Assembly: GCF_012931685.1 (NCBI RefSeq)
Contig: NZ_JABANC010000002.1
Coordinates: 1-64,000, forward strand
Length of the DNA stretch: 64,000 nt
Source of the DNA: Hanstruepera ponticola
GTDB taxonomy: Bacteria; Bacteroidota; Bacteroidia; Flavobacteriales; Flavobacteriaceae
Direction of reading: 5' to 3'
Of this stretch, positions 53,865 to 62,323 are shown one piece after another. The notes beneath the pieces were generated by a model. That model was not told the DNA's origin. It did no database searches and saw only the letters and a list, made by a program, of their open reading frames with translations. Both the position numbers and the translations under genes were made by a program. How positions within the stretch are numbered: the first letter of the stretch is position 1; every line of letters starts with the position of its first letter.

Positions 53865-54644
53865 ATGATTAAACGCTTTTTCCTACTTATTTTAGTATTA
53901 ACTACTACCTTGGTCTATTCTCAAGAAGACACTTCGGTAAAAGGAGTAGTTGTAAATGCATCTGGTGGTACACCCATGGAAAGCGTTAATATTGTTAATT
54001 TAAACCAAGTTATAGGTACAACTACAAATGACGAAGGTGAGTTTGAATTAAAAGCGCAACCTAATGACACTCTTCATTTTTCTTATTTAGGATTTAAATC
54101 TATAAGGGTTCGTGTTACTAATGACTGGATCAAATATGGTGCTTCTACTATTGAACTAACGGAACTAGCTCTTGCTCTTGAGGAAGTAGTTATTAATGAA
54201 TTTAAACTTACAGGTGTTCTAGAAGTTGATATTCTCCAAGTACCTATAAACACCAACTATCGATATAGTATTTCTGGATTACCAACTACTGGTTATGAAG
54301 CCGGAAATCGATCTAATTCTGTTTCCAAAGTATTGGGTGCTATTTTTAATCCAGCAGATTTCCTCTATAAAATGTTTGGTAGGAAGCCCAATGAAATGAA
54401 AAAGCTCAAACAAATGAAGCAGGATGATGAAATTAGAAACCTCCTAGCTTCACGTTTTGATAGGGAAATGCTAACCGTTTTACTGCAGGTAGACCGTGTT
54501 GATTTAGACGAAATTGTGAGACAGTGTAATTATTCAGCCAGTTTCATACAAACCGCCAATGATCTTCAAATTCTGGATGCCATCAGTGAGTGTTACGAAG
54601 AGTACAAAGTATTGAGCCGTAGTCGTAACAAAGGACGGTTGTAG
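53865..54644 (+). CDS. Carboxypeptidase-like regulatory domain protein
   Basis: A 259-aa exported protein from the ATG at 53865 (signal MIKRFFLLILVLTTTLVYS, then QED). Residues about 22-105 form a CarboxypepD_reg-like domain (VKGVVVNASGGTPMESVNIV, GTTTNDEGEFELKA, LHFSYLGFKSIRVRV), as at the N-terminus of SusC-like receptors but without the barrel. The rest is alpha-helical and charged (FGRKPNEMKKLKQMKQDDEI). This stand-alone layout is common in Bacteroidota and of unknown function. The upstream in-frame start at 53766 adds 33 residues that hide the signal peptide, so it was rejected. Confidence 0.82.
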   Translation: MIKRFFLLILVLTTTLVYSQEDTSVKGVVVNASGGTPMESVNIVNLNQVIGTTTNDEGEFELKAQPNDTLHFSYLGFKSIRVRVTNDWIKYGASTIELTELALALEEVVINEFKLTGVLEVDILQVPINTNYRYSISGLPTTGYEAGNRSNSVSKVLGAIFNPADFLYKMFGRKPNEMKKLKQMKQDDEIRNLLASRFDREMLTVLLQVDRVDLDEIVRQCNYSASFIQTANDLQILDAISECYEEYKVLSRSRNKGRL

Positions 54645-54653
54645 TTTATTTTT

Positions 54654-54682
54654 TTTGCATTATATATATATATATATATTTG
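54654..54682 (+). promoter_or_regulatory. Promoter with a (TA)9 run between -33 and -7
   Basis: TTTG (54654-54657) and TATATTTG (54675-54682) frame a run of nine TA units (54661-54678) that fills the spacer and forms part of the -7 box. The spacer is 17 nt, against 20-21 in the other promoters seen here. Slippage by one or two TA would give 19 or 21 nt. The leader to the ATG at 54718 is about 30 nt. Confidence 0.6.
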
Positions 54683-54717
54683 TACCGCAGCAATTTATCA
54701 ATTCAACTTTTGGGCTC

Positions 54718-55776
54718 ATGAAAAAACTCTACTTTTTAATTTTGCTTTTTTTTATAACTTCTTTTAATGTGTCTGCCCAATTAGTGGATGTGGTAACAGG
54801 TGTCGATACACCCTATGAAATTGCCTTTAACAGGAACGATCTTTATGTCATAGAAGGAGGTGCTGGTAAAATTATCAAAATAGATGTAACTACATCTACT
54901 CCCGTTGCTGAAGATTTTTTGACTGGATTAAATGGTATTACTGCCATTGCCTTAAATGGAAATGATTTATACTATGCGTCAATACCAGGTATTTTTAAAG
55001 TAGATATAACCGATAATTCACAGACACTTGTTGAAATTGTATCACCAGATGATTTGGATAGTTCTGTAGGAGCTATGGAAATTTATAATAACCAATTATA
55101 TTTTAGTGCTATTGTAAACAACAATAATGGTATACATCGGACGGATTTAACAGGAGGAGCCAGTATTGAACAATTGATTAGTGTGGGATTCTCATCAAAT
55201 GGATTGGCTTTTATAGGAAGTACACTCTATGCTTCAATTGAATTTGAAGGTAAAGTAATCTATTTAGATGTAGCAGACACCAACCCAGTTGCCACAGATT
55301 TTATGACAGGTCTTAATGGCCCAAGAGGTATTCGTTTTATTGATGATTATTTATACGTTGCAGAAGCTTTTGGTGGTCAATTATCTAGAATTGATAGCAC
55401 ATTGTCAACACCAGAAATTGAAGTAATAGCAACAGATTTAGACTTTCTTTATGGATTGGCAAGCAATAGTACTGATTTATATATTGCAGAGCACTCAAAC
55501 GATAAGATATCAAAACTAGATACCAACACACTAACTGTTGAGGAATTTGAGAGTCAATATAATGTTGCTCTATTTCCCAACCCTTCGGTTAATGAAATCA
55601 GCATAAGTGGTTTAAACCATGAAACTTCATACAGCATACTGAATATGCAAGGCAGCATTGTATCAACAGGTACTATAAAACCAACAAACAGCAAAATTTC
55701 AACACAAGGGTTAAGTCAGGGAATCTATTTCCTAAATCTTGATAACAACACAACATTGAAGTTTATTAAAAAGTAA
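54718..55776 (+). CDS. T9SS type A beta-propeller protein
   Basis: A 352-aa secreted protein from the ATG at 54718 (signal MKKLYFLILLFFITSFNVSA). It has about six repeats of an NHL/SMP-30-like propeller (YEIAFNRNDLYVIEGGAGKI, ITAIALNGNDLYYASIPGI, PRGIRFIDDYLYVAEAFGGQ, LYGLASNSTDLYIAEHSND) and a type A sorting domain (VALFPNPSVNEISISGLN ... SQGIYFLNL ... LKFIKK). No catalytic residues are evident. The in-frame start at 54655 lies inside the promoter and was rejected. Expression may be phase-variable through the TA run upstream. Confidence 0.88.
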   Translation: MKKLYFLILLFFITSFNVSAQLVDVVTGVDTPYEIAFNRNDLYVIEGGAGKIIKIDVTTSTPVAEDFLTGLNGITAIALNGNDLYYASIPGIFKVDITDNSQTLVEIVSPDDLDSSVGAMEIYNNQLYFSAIVNNNNGIHRTDLTGGASIEQLISVGFSSNGLAFIGSTLYASIEFEGKVIYLDVADTNPVATDFMTGLNGPRGIRFIDDYLYVAEAFGGQLSRIDSTLSTPEIEVIATDLDFLYGLASNSTDLYIAEHSNDKISKLDTNTLTVEEFESQYNVALFPNPSVNEISISGLNHETSYSILNMQGSIVSTGTIKPTNSKISTQGLSQGIYFLNLDNNTTLKFIKK

Positions 55777-55798
55777 TTGCTTTTCATTTAACAAAATC

Positions 55799-56173
55799 TT
55801 AATTGCTAGAATGTAAAGCTACCCTGTTCCCTTCTGTATCCAAAAACACACCCATATAGCCATGTTCTGGTGAAATTTGCGTTTTAGGCTGATAAATTTT
55901 ACCACCTGCTCCTTCTACCCTGTCCAACTCATTCTGAACATTGTCACTAATAAAGTAAACCAAAGTGCCCTCTTGACTGGGAATATATGATTCCTGCTTA
56001 ATTAAGGTTCCTTGAGCTCCAGTTACTTGACCTCTATCTGGAAACCAACCCATTAAAATACCACCGAAATCTACCACTTGTATATCAACCTTAAAAACAG
56101 TTTCATAAAATGCCTTTGCACGATTCATGTCATCTACTGGAATCTCAAACCAGCCTACCATATTATGCTTCAT
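55799..56173 (-). CDS. VOC-family (glyoxalase-like) protein
   Basis: A 124-aa protein of the vicinal oxygen chelate superfamily: VGWFEIPVDDMNRAKAFYET in the first beta-alpha-beta-beta-beta unit and GGKIYQPKTQISPEHGYMGVFLDTEGNRVALHS in the second. Metal ligands are probably present, but the substrate cannot be told. It starts 2 nt after the SRPBCC gene, so both are one transcript. Confidence 0.92.
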   Translation of the reverse strand: MKHNMVGWFEIPVDDMNRAKAFYETVFKVDIQVVDFGGILMGWFPDRGQVTGAQGTLIKQESYIPSQEGTLVYFISDNVQNELDRVEGAGGKIYQPKTQISPEHGYMGVFLDTEGNRVALHSSN

Positions 56174-56175
56174 AA

Positions 56176-56703
56176 TTATTGATTTTCTAAAACTTCTTTT
56201 AATTTAGCTAACCCTTCTTCAAAGTCTTTACCAACTGCTTTCTCAAAATTAAAAAAAAGCATCATAATATTGTATGGTATTGGGTTAACTCCTTTGAAAC
56301 CCCAAACGACTTTGGTTTGATTCGCTCCTACCTCATCTACAGTAAAAAAACCAAGTGATTCAGATTTCCACGGTTTAAAAAACCGCAATTGGGTTTCCAT
56401 ACGGTTATTTTCATCGATACTTATTATTTCTTGCTCACCAGTACCAACTTGTTTATTACCTTCCCATTTAGAAACAAATCCTACTTCACCATCAGTTCCT
56501 AAATACTCTTGTTTCATATTTGGATCTTTTTGTTTCCAAGGTGACCAGACATTTTGATTTTTAACTAATTTAATATATTGAAAAACTTCCGTTAGGTTTT
56601 TGTTGATAACAACGTCACGTTTTACTTCATAATGTCTTGGCGCTATTAAGGCTAAAACTAGTATTAAGGCAAGAATGCCAATAAAGATATAAAGAACAAT
56701 CAT
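56176..56703 (-). CDS. SRPBCC-family (START/polyketide cyclase-like) protein
   Basis: A 175-aa protein with an N-terminal transmembrane helix (IVLYIFIGILALILVLALIA) and a SRPBCC hydrophobic-pocket domain: YEVKRDVVINKNLTEVFQYI, VWSPWKQKDPNMKQEY, VGTGEQEIISIDENNR and KVVWGFKGVNP. It probably binds a small lipid-like ligand at the membrane. It is paired with the VOC gene. Confidence 0.9.
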   Translation of the reverse strand: MIVLYIFIGILALILVLALIAPRHYEVKRDVVINKNLTEVFQYIKLVKNQNVWSPWKQKDPNMKQEYLGTDGEVGFVSKWEGNKQVGTGEQEIISIDENNRMETQLRFFKPWKSESLGFFTVDEVGANQTKVVWGFKGVNPIPYNIMMLFFNFEKAVGKDFEEGLAKLKEVLENQ

Positions 56704-56744
56704 GATAAAAAGTATAAGTTAGTTACGTTAAAGTTACAAAATAC

Positions 56745-57395
56745 TCACTCACTATAAAATCTTTTGACAATGTCATCATAGCTTTTTATAGTTTTCTTTA
56801 TCCAATCTAAACGTTTAAGGTTCTTTTCATCGTCTGATAATTGCCAATTAACATCTGATTTTTTTAGTTGTGTTGTAACGTGCTGTAATATTATGGCTGC
56901 CGAAACGGATATATTCAAACTTTCTGTAAAACCTACCATAGGAATCTTCAAAAAGCTATCAGCATTATCTAAAACTTCTTGTGAAAGTCCTTCGGTTTCA
57001 CGACCGAAAAAGAAACAAGATTTGTTGCTTACATCAAAATCCTGCAACATGCAATCAGTATGTGGTGTTGTGGCTACAATATGATATCCTTGATCTTTAA
57101 GTCTTTTTAAACAATCTTTGACATTCCCAAAACGATTTAAATCAACCCACTTTTGAGCTCCCATGGCTATTTCACGATCAATGCGCTTACTGTTGATTTC
57201 TTCAATAATATGAACCTCCTGAATTCCAAAAACATCACAGCTTCTAATAACAGCGCTTGTGTTGTGCAATTGGTAAACATCTTCTATTGCAACCGTAAAA
57301 TGTTTTGTTCGCTGATTAATTACATTAGAAAAGCGTTCTTTTCTATTTTGGGTAAGATAGCCTTCTAAATGTTCAAGTAACCCTAAATCAACCAT
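56745..57395 (-). CDS. trmH: TrmH-family tRNA/rRNA 2'-O-methyltransferase
   Basis: A 216-aa SPOUT methyltransferase, probably methylating Gm18 of tRNA. Motifs are I NTSAVIRSCDVFGIQEVHII (arginine of motif 1), II CFFFGRETEGLS and III IPMVGFTESLNISVSAAIIL, the last containing the trefoil-knot SAM site. It has the C-terminal helix seen in TrmH (WIKKTIKSYDDIV). The symbol is by family resemblance; an rRNA target is not excluded. Confidence 0.88.
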   Translation of the reverse strand: MVDLGLLEHLEGYLTQNRKERFSNVINQRTKHFTVAIEDVYQLHNTSAVIRSCDVFGIQEVHIIEEINSKRIDREIAMGAQKWVDLNRFGNVKDCLKRLKDQGYHIVATTPHTDCMLQDFDVSNKSCFFFGRETEGLSQEVLDNADSFLKIPMVGFTESLNISVSAAIILQHVTTQLKKSDVNWQLSDDEKNLKRLDWIKKTIKSYDDIVKRFYSE

Positions 57396-58595
57396 TTAAT
57401 TATTTATACCTATGTTTCCTTGGGCTACTAAAGTATTCAAATTAGTAGCGCTTAAGTGGATATTGATATAGCCATTAACTTCCAAGACATCATCATATCC
57501 AAATGTAGTACCATCATCTAACTGAATCACATTTGTTTGGCTAATTCCTGTATTACCATCTACATCGTTAAAGGTGAACATTATTGGTCCTGTAGTTGCT
57601 ATATCGTTTTCATGAATATGGCCTGGATGAATACCATCAACAGGTGTATTCATTAATTCTATAATAGCCAGTGCTTCACCATTTTGACGTTTATAGAATG
57701 AGGCTGTTCCGCTAATATCAGCAATAGCTACCTCGTCAAGTTCATATACTACAGACTCACCTGTTAACTCATTTTCTCCAATGTCTCCTTGTGCAATAAT
57801 AGTATCCAAATCTGTAGGACTTAAATGTACATTAATGTAACCGTCAAAATCTTCAATGTTTTCGTATAAGAAAGGTGTGGTATCATCTAGTTGAGTAATA
57901 TTAGTATGACTAATTCCTGTGTCACCATCAACAGGGTTAAAAGTTAATGCAACAGTTCCACTTTCAAGGGCTGTATTATTATGAATATGCGCAGGATGCT
58001 CATTCCCAGGAATTGCATTAGTTAATTGAATCGTCGCCAATGCCTCGCCATTTAGTCTTTCAGAAAATTTAGCAGACCCACTAATTCCATCTACATCCAA
58101 TTCATTTAATCCATAAGTTTTTGTTACACCAGTCAATTCATTTTGGCCTATATCGGCTTGGGCAACTAGAATATCTAAATTTGAATTACTTAAATGTACA
58201 TTTATGTAACCGTCAAAATCAAGTAGTTCTTCGTAGGTTATAGGTGTACCATCATCTAATTCGGTTATAGTAACCTCACTTCTACCCGTGTTACTGTTTA
58301 TGGTTCCAAGAGTAATGGCAATGCCTCCTGTTTCGGCTGCTGTATTATAATGAATATGAGCAGGATGCATTTGGTCTGATAGTAATCCTGAAAGATTCAA
58401 TTCAATGGTAACCGATTGGTCTTCGTTTTTCACGAACCGTGAGTAACCTGTAACACTTGGGTCACTAATGGCGTTTAGAGCGTATACCTTATAAACTAGG
58501 CTGGTTTCAATACGAGTAATGTTATCATCATTAGCACAATTTGTGAATAATAAAATAGTAAATAGACAAACAAAACCTGATAAAAGATTTTTCAT
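57396..58595 (-). CDS. Lipoprotein with three CHRD domains
   Basis: A 399-aa protein from the ATG near 58595 (signal MKNLLSGFVCLFTILLFTN, lipidated Cys). Three CHRD (chordin-like) domains of about 115 residues follow in tandem. Each shows the MHPAHIHYN / EHPAHIHNN / IHPGHIHEN histidine motif, a TELDDGTP / TQLDDTTP / IQLDDGTT block and FDGYINVHLS or VNGYINIHLS. CHRD lipoproteins are common in Bacteroidota and of unknown role; the HxHxx sites suggest metal binding. An upstream GTG start would add 20 residues and was rejected. It starts convergently close to trmH and diverges from the sirtuin. Confidence 0.9.
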   Translation of the reverse strand: MKNLLSGFVCLFTILLFTNCANDDNITRIETSLVYKVYALNAISDPSVTGYSRFVKNEDQSVTIELNLSGLLSDQMHPAHIHYNTAAETGGIAITLGTINSNTGRSEVTITELDDGTPITYEELLDFDGYINVHLSNSNLDILVAQADIGQNELTGVTKTYGLNELDVDGISGSAKFSERLNGEALATIQLTNAIPGNEHPAHIHNNTALESGTVALTFNPVDGDTGISHTNITQLDDTTPFLYENIEDFDGYINVHLSPTDLDTIIAQGDIGENELTGESVVYELDEVAIADISGTASFYKRQNGEALAIIELMNTPVDGIHPGHIHENDIATTGPIMFTFNDVDGNTGISQTNVIQLDDGTTFGYDDVLEVNGYINIHLSATNLNTLVAQGNIGINN

Positions 58596-58698
58596 GATTT
58601 GATTTTTAGACTGTCTAAATTTACAATTATTACCAGAAACTAAAAATGTAATCACGGTATTCTACAATTATCAAATAATCTTTTTAACTTTATTAGCT

Positions 58699-59370
58699 AT
58701 GAAACATGTTGTAGTACTTACTGGAGCTGGTATGAGTGCCGAAAGCGGATTAAAAACCTTTAGAGATGAAAATGGCCTATGGGAAGGTCATGACGTTATG
58801 GAAGTAGCAACACCAGAAGGTTTTGCACGCAATCCTGAACTAGTTCTAGAATTTTATAATCAACGTCGTAGACAATTATTAAAGGTTGAGCCCAATAGTG
58901 CACATTATGATTTGGCACAGCTTGAAAATAATTATAAGGTAAGCATTATAACACAAAATGTTGATGACTTACATGAACGCGCAGGTAGTTCGAACGTGGT
59001 TCATTTGCATGGCGAATTACTAAAGGCGAGAAGTTCTTTTAATGAATCAGATATTATGGATTGGAAAACTGATTTGGTTACTGGCGACACTTGCAGTCAA
59101 GGTTATCAAATGCGGCCACATATTGTGTGGTTTGGTGAAGCCGTTCCAATGATTGAAAACGCTATTAATATATGTACTACAGCTGATATTTTAATGATAA
59201 TAGGAACTTCCATGCAAGTATATCCCGCTGCTAGCTTAATGCATTATGTACCAGAAAACACACCAACATTTTTTATTGACCCAAAACCTGCTTTTGAAAG
59301 TCAAAGTAACATCACTGTCATTGCTGAACCTGCCACAACTGGTGTTAAAAAAGTATTAAAAAGATTATAA
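58699..59370 (+). CDS. cobB: Sir2-family NAD-dependent protein deacylase, zinc ribbon lost
   Basis: A 223-aa sirtuin removing acyl groups from lysine with NAD. Motifs are GAGMSAESGLKTFRDENGLWEG, TQNVDDLHERAG, the catalytic HLHGE and PHIVWFGEAVP. Y53 and R56 in EFYNQRRRQL match the class III pair that favours succinyl and malonyl groups in CobB and SIRT5. The four zinc cysteines are not there: only one Cys remains (GDTCSQGYQ) in that segment. The symbol is by family. Confidence 0.92.
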   Translation: MKHVVVLTGAGMSAESGLKTFRDENGLWEGHDVMEVATPEGFARNPELVLEFYNQRRRQLLKVEPNSAHYDLAQLENNYKVSIITQNVDDLHERAGSSNVVHLHGELLKARSSFNESDIMDWKTDLVTGDTCSQGYQMRPHIVWFGEAVPMIENAINICTTADILMIIGTSMQVYPAASLMHYVPENTPTFFIDPKPAFESQSNITVIAEPATTGVKKVLKRL

Positions 59371-59466
59371 TTATTCAAGTACATTTAAAGTATCACTATC
59401 TTAATAGAGGAAAAGAATTAGTCTTTTGAATTAATCTTTTAGACTGAATTTTTCTTAATTTATACA

Positions 59467-60636
59467 ATGAATTTTATCGAAACAAAAAAAAGCACACTAG
59501 TAGATTTCTATACTAACATTCGTTCTCATACAGAAAATTTATGTAAGCCATTATCTATTGAGGATTACACACCTCAATCTGCTGTATTTGCTAGTCCTCC
59601 AAAATGGCATATTGCCCATACCACATGGTTTTTTGAAGAAATGATTTTAAAGAAATTTCTACCTAACTATGATGTTTTTAACTCGGAATATTCTTTTTTA
59701 TTTAACAGCTATTACAATAGTGTGGGTGAACAATTAGAACGAAAAAACAGAGGCTTACTTACACGTCCTTCGGTACAAAAAATATTTGAATATCGTGCTT
59801 ATGTTGATGTCGCTATGCGCAAACTTTTAAGCACCAGCAATAATGAAAAGTTGCGAGAACTGACCATTTTAGGTTTAAACCACGAGCAACAACATCAAGA
59901 ATTATTAATTACTGATTTAAAGTACACATTTTCATTAAATCCTATTTATCCAAAATACAGTCATAACAATTTCATTTCAGATGAGGAAACATCTTCAGGC
60001 TGGCTAACAATTACTGAAGGCATTTATGAAATAGGTCACAATACCAATGAATTCTGTTTTGATAATGAATTAGGAAAACATCGGGTATTTTTAGAAACTT
60101 TTACTATATCAGAGAGACTTGTAACTAATGGTGAGTTTATAAAATTTATTGAAAATGATGGCTATAAAAAGTCTAAATATTGGCATGATGACGGATGGAC
60201 ATGGGTTCAAGAAAACAACATAACTAAACCATTATACTGGAAAAATATAAATGGTGATTGGTATCAGTATTCTTTATCCGGATTAATTAAAGTAAATCCT
60301 AATCATATTATGACTCACGTTTCCTATTATGAAGCTGCTGCTTTTGCACAATATAAAAATAAACGTTTACCTACGGAATTTGAATGGGAAATCGCCTCAA
60401 AACAACTTAATTGGGGAAATAGATGGGAATGGACTAACTCCGCATATTTGCCTTACCCAAATTTTAAAATTGCTGAAGGTGCTGTAGGAGAATACAATGG
60501 AAAATTTATGATAAATCAAATGGTTTTAAGAGGTGCTTCAAAAGCCACTGCTCAAAACCACAGCAGATATACCTATCGAAACTTTTTTTCACCTAACACC
60601 CAATGGCAATTTTCTGGAATACGATTAGCCAACTAA
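59467..60636 (+). CDS. egtB: EgtB-type sulfoxide synthase (ergothioneine biosynthesis)
   Basis: EgtB, 389 aa, is a non-heme iron enzyme joining a thiol (cysteine or gamma-glutamylcysteine) to the imidazole of hercynine with O2. The N-terminal DinB-like domain carries the iron ligands H51 (WHIAHTTWF) and H139/H143 in the HEQQHQE motif. The C-terminal FGE-sulfatase-like domain shows LPTEFEWEIA, NRWEWTNSAY and VLRGAS...RYTYRNFF. It is first of four tightly packed genes with egtD, a racemase-like and a flavodoxin-like gene. No EgtE lyase or EgtA/C is seen in the window. Confidence 0.93.
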   Translation: MNFIETKKSTLVDFYTNIRSHTENLCKPLSIEDYTPQSAVFASPPKWHIAHTTWFFEEMILKKFLPNYDVFNSEYSFLFNSYYNSVGEQLERKNRGLLTRPSVQKIFEYRAYVDVAMRKLLSTSNNEKLRELTILGLNHEQQHQELLITDLKYTFSLNPIYPKYSHNNFISDEETSSGWLTITEGIYEIGHNTNEFCFDNELGKHRVFLETFTISERLVTNGEFIKFIENDGYKKSKYWHDDGWTWVQENNITKPLYWKNINGDWYQYSLSGLIKVNPNHIMTHVSYYEAAAFAQYKNKRLPTEFEWEIASKQLNWGNRWEWTNSAYLPYPNFKIAEGAVGEYNGKFMINQMVLRGASKATAQNHSRYTYRNFFSPNTQWQFSGIRLAN

Positions 60637-60645
60637 AAATCTTAT

Positions 60646-61632
60646 ATGCAAACTACCAAAACAAAAAATACTTCAACTGAAAACATGTTGTTCTTAAAAG
60701 ATGTGGAAAAAGGACTATCAGCAAAACAAAAGTATCTGCCCTCAAAATACTTTTATGATGAAAAAGGTGATGCCCTTTTTATACAGATTATGAATATGCC
60801 AGAGTACTATCTAACTAATGCCGAACTCGATATATTTAAAAATCAAACTGATGAGCTTATAACGGCTCTTGACTTACCGATAGAACAAGAGTTCGATTTA
60901 ATTGAATTAGGTGCAGGAGATGGAACAAAAACAAAGAATCTGCTTAAAGCCCTGAATTCAAAAGGATTCAAGTTTACGTTTATCCCTATTGATATTTCAC
61001 AAAATGCTCTGAACAATCTAGAGAACTCTGTAAAAGAAGAACTTCCAGAGGTTAAACTCACACCAAAACAAGGACATTACTTTAATGTATTAAATGAAAT
61101 TAAATTATTTCATAAACCAAAAGTCGTGCTCTTTTTGGGTTCTAACATTGGAAATCTTGAAGATAATCAAGCAATAGATTTTATGACACAATTAAATGCT
61201 GTTTTAGAAAAAAACGACAAGGTTGTTTTAGGCGTCGATTTAATTAAACCTACACATATTGTTCTGCCAGCTTACAACGATTCACAAGGCATAACAAAGC
61301 AATTTAATCTCAATTTACTCCAACGCATAAATAAAGAATTGGGTGGTAGTTTTATTTTGGAGAATTTTGAACACCTTCCTGAATATGATGAAAATACAGG
61401 TATCGCAAAAAGTTATTTGGTTAGTAAAATAGATCAAACTGTTCTTATTAAAGCATTAGACAAAACATTTCATTTCAATGAAGGAGAAAAAATATATACT
61501 GAAACATCCCGAAAATACAACAGTACAATCCTAAAGCAAATTCTAGATAATACGCAATTGGAAATATCGCATAAGTTAACAGATTCCAAAAACTATTTTG
61601 CAGATTATATTCTAAATAAAACTTCTGATTGA
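60646..61632 (+). CDS. egtD: L-histidine N-alpha-methyltransferase
   Basis: EgtD, 328 aa, uses SAM to trimethylate histidine to hercynine, the EgtB substrate. Motifs are KYFYDEKGDALFIQIMNMPE and YYLTNAELDIF at the start, the SAM site DLIELGAGDGTKTKNLL, FLGSNIGNLEDNQA and the C-terminal TETSRKYN segment lining the histidine pocket. It begins 9 nt after egtB and overlaps the next gene by 4 nt. Confidence 0.95.
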   Translation: MQTTKTKNTSTENMLFLKDVEKGLSAKQKYLPSKYFYDEKGDALFIQIMNMPEYYLTNAELDIFKNQTDELITALDLPIEQEFDLIELGAGDGTKTKNLLKALNSKGFKFTFIPIDISQNALNNLENSVKEELPEVKLTPKQGHYFNVLNEIKLFHKPKVVLFLGSNIGNLEDNQAIDFMTQLNAVLEKNDKVVLGVDLIKPTHIVLPAYNDSQGITKQFNLNLLQRINKELGGSFILENFEHLPEYDENTGIAKSYLVSKIDQTVLIKALDKTFHFNEGEKIYTETSRKYNSTILKQILDNTQLEISHKLTDSKNYFADYILNKTSD

Positions 61633-62321
61633 TAGAAACTAAAGCACATATCAACATATTAGGTCTTGGTAGTCGGAGTACGCTATTTTATTTGGAATCT
61701 TTAAACAATTTGTATCATACTTATCTAGGAGATTACCATACGTTTCCATGTACAGTTCACAATAAAGACTTTAATACCATAAATCCATTTCTTCCCAATC
61801 AATTTGAAAGATTAGTTCCCAACTTACAAAATTACTTAAACGACATTGAATCCACATCAAACGGCTATTTAATTATTCCGAATATCACGCTACACGAAGC
61901 CTATGACAGATGTCAATCAAAGCTAAAAATTCTACACCCACTGCAACTGGCGGCAGACCACATTTCAAACAAGTCAATAAAAAAAATAACACTTCTGGGA
62001 TCAAAATACACTATGGAATCTGACTATATTTCCGCTTTCATAAAACGGTTGCATATTGACATTGTAATTCCCAAAGAACAAGACAAAGAAGTAATCGATA
62101 CACTTCGAAAAGCTGTTTACAGAAATCCTCTTACCGATGAACATTTAGATATTTATAATAATTTAATAGCCGACTACACTAAAGATTCACATGCCTTAAT
62201 TGCTTGTTCTGAATTATCGATACTAAATAACATTTTTCAAAATAATAAAACAATTGATATGGCTGAACTCCAGATACAAGCAGCTGTTCAAAAACTTTTA
62301 ACTTTAAATGCCACAAAATAA
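61629..62321 (+). CDS. Asp/Glu racemase-like protein lacking the first catalytic Cys
   Basis: A 230-aa protein with the aspartate/glutamate racemase fold (ILGLGSRSTLFYLESLNNLY, IKKITLLGSKYTMESDYIS, LIACSELSIL). The second catalytic cysteine is kept (IACSEL), but the first, normally in a PCNT(A/M)H motif, is replaced: the equivalent stretch reads IIPNITLHE (residues 82-90). It may be inactive, a one-base racemase, or a different enzyme. The start overlaps egtD by 4 nt (ATGA-type coupling), so it is part of the ergothioneine-type operon. Confidence 0.82.
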   Translation: MIETKAHINILGLGSRSTLFYLESLNNLYHTYLGDYHTFPCTVHNKDFNTINPFLPNQFERLVPNLQNYLNDIESTSNGYLIIPNITLHEAYDRCQSKLKILHPLQLAADHISNKSIKKITLLGSKYTMESDYISAFIKRLHIDIVIPKEQDKEVIDTLRKAVYRNPLTDEHLDIYNNLIADYTKDSHALIACSELSILNNIFQNNKTIDMAELQIQAAVQKLLTLNATK

Positions 62322-62323
62322 TT

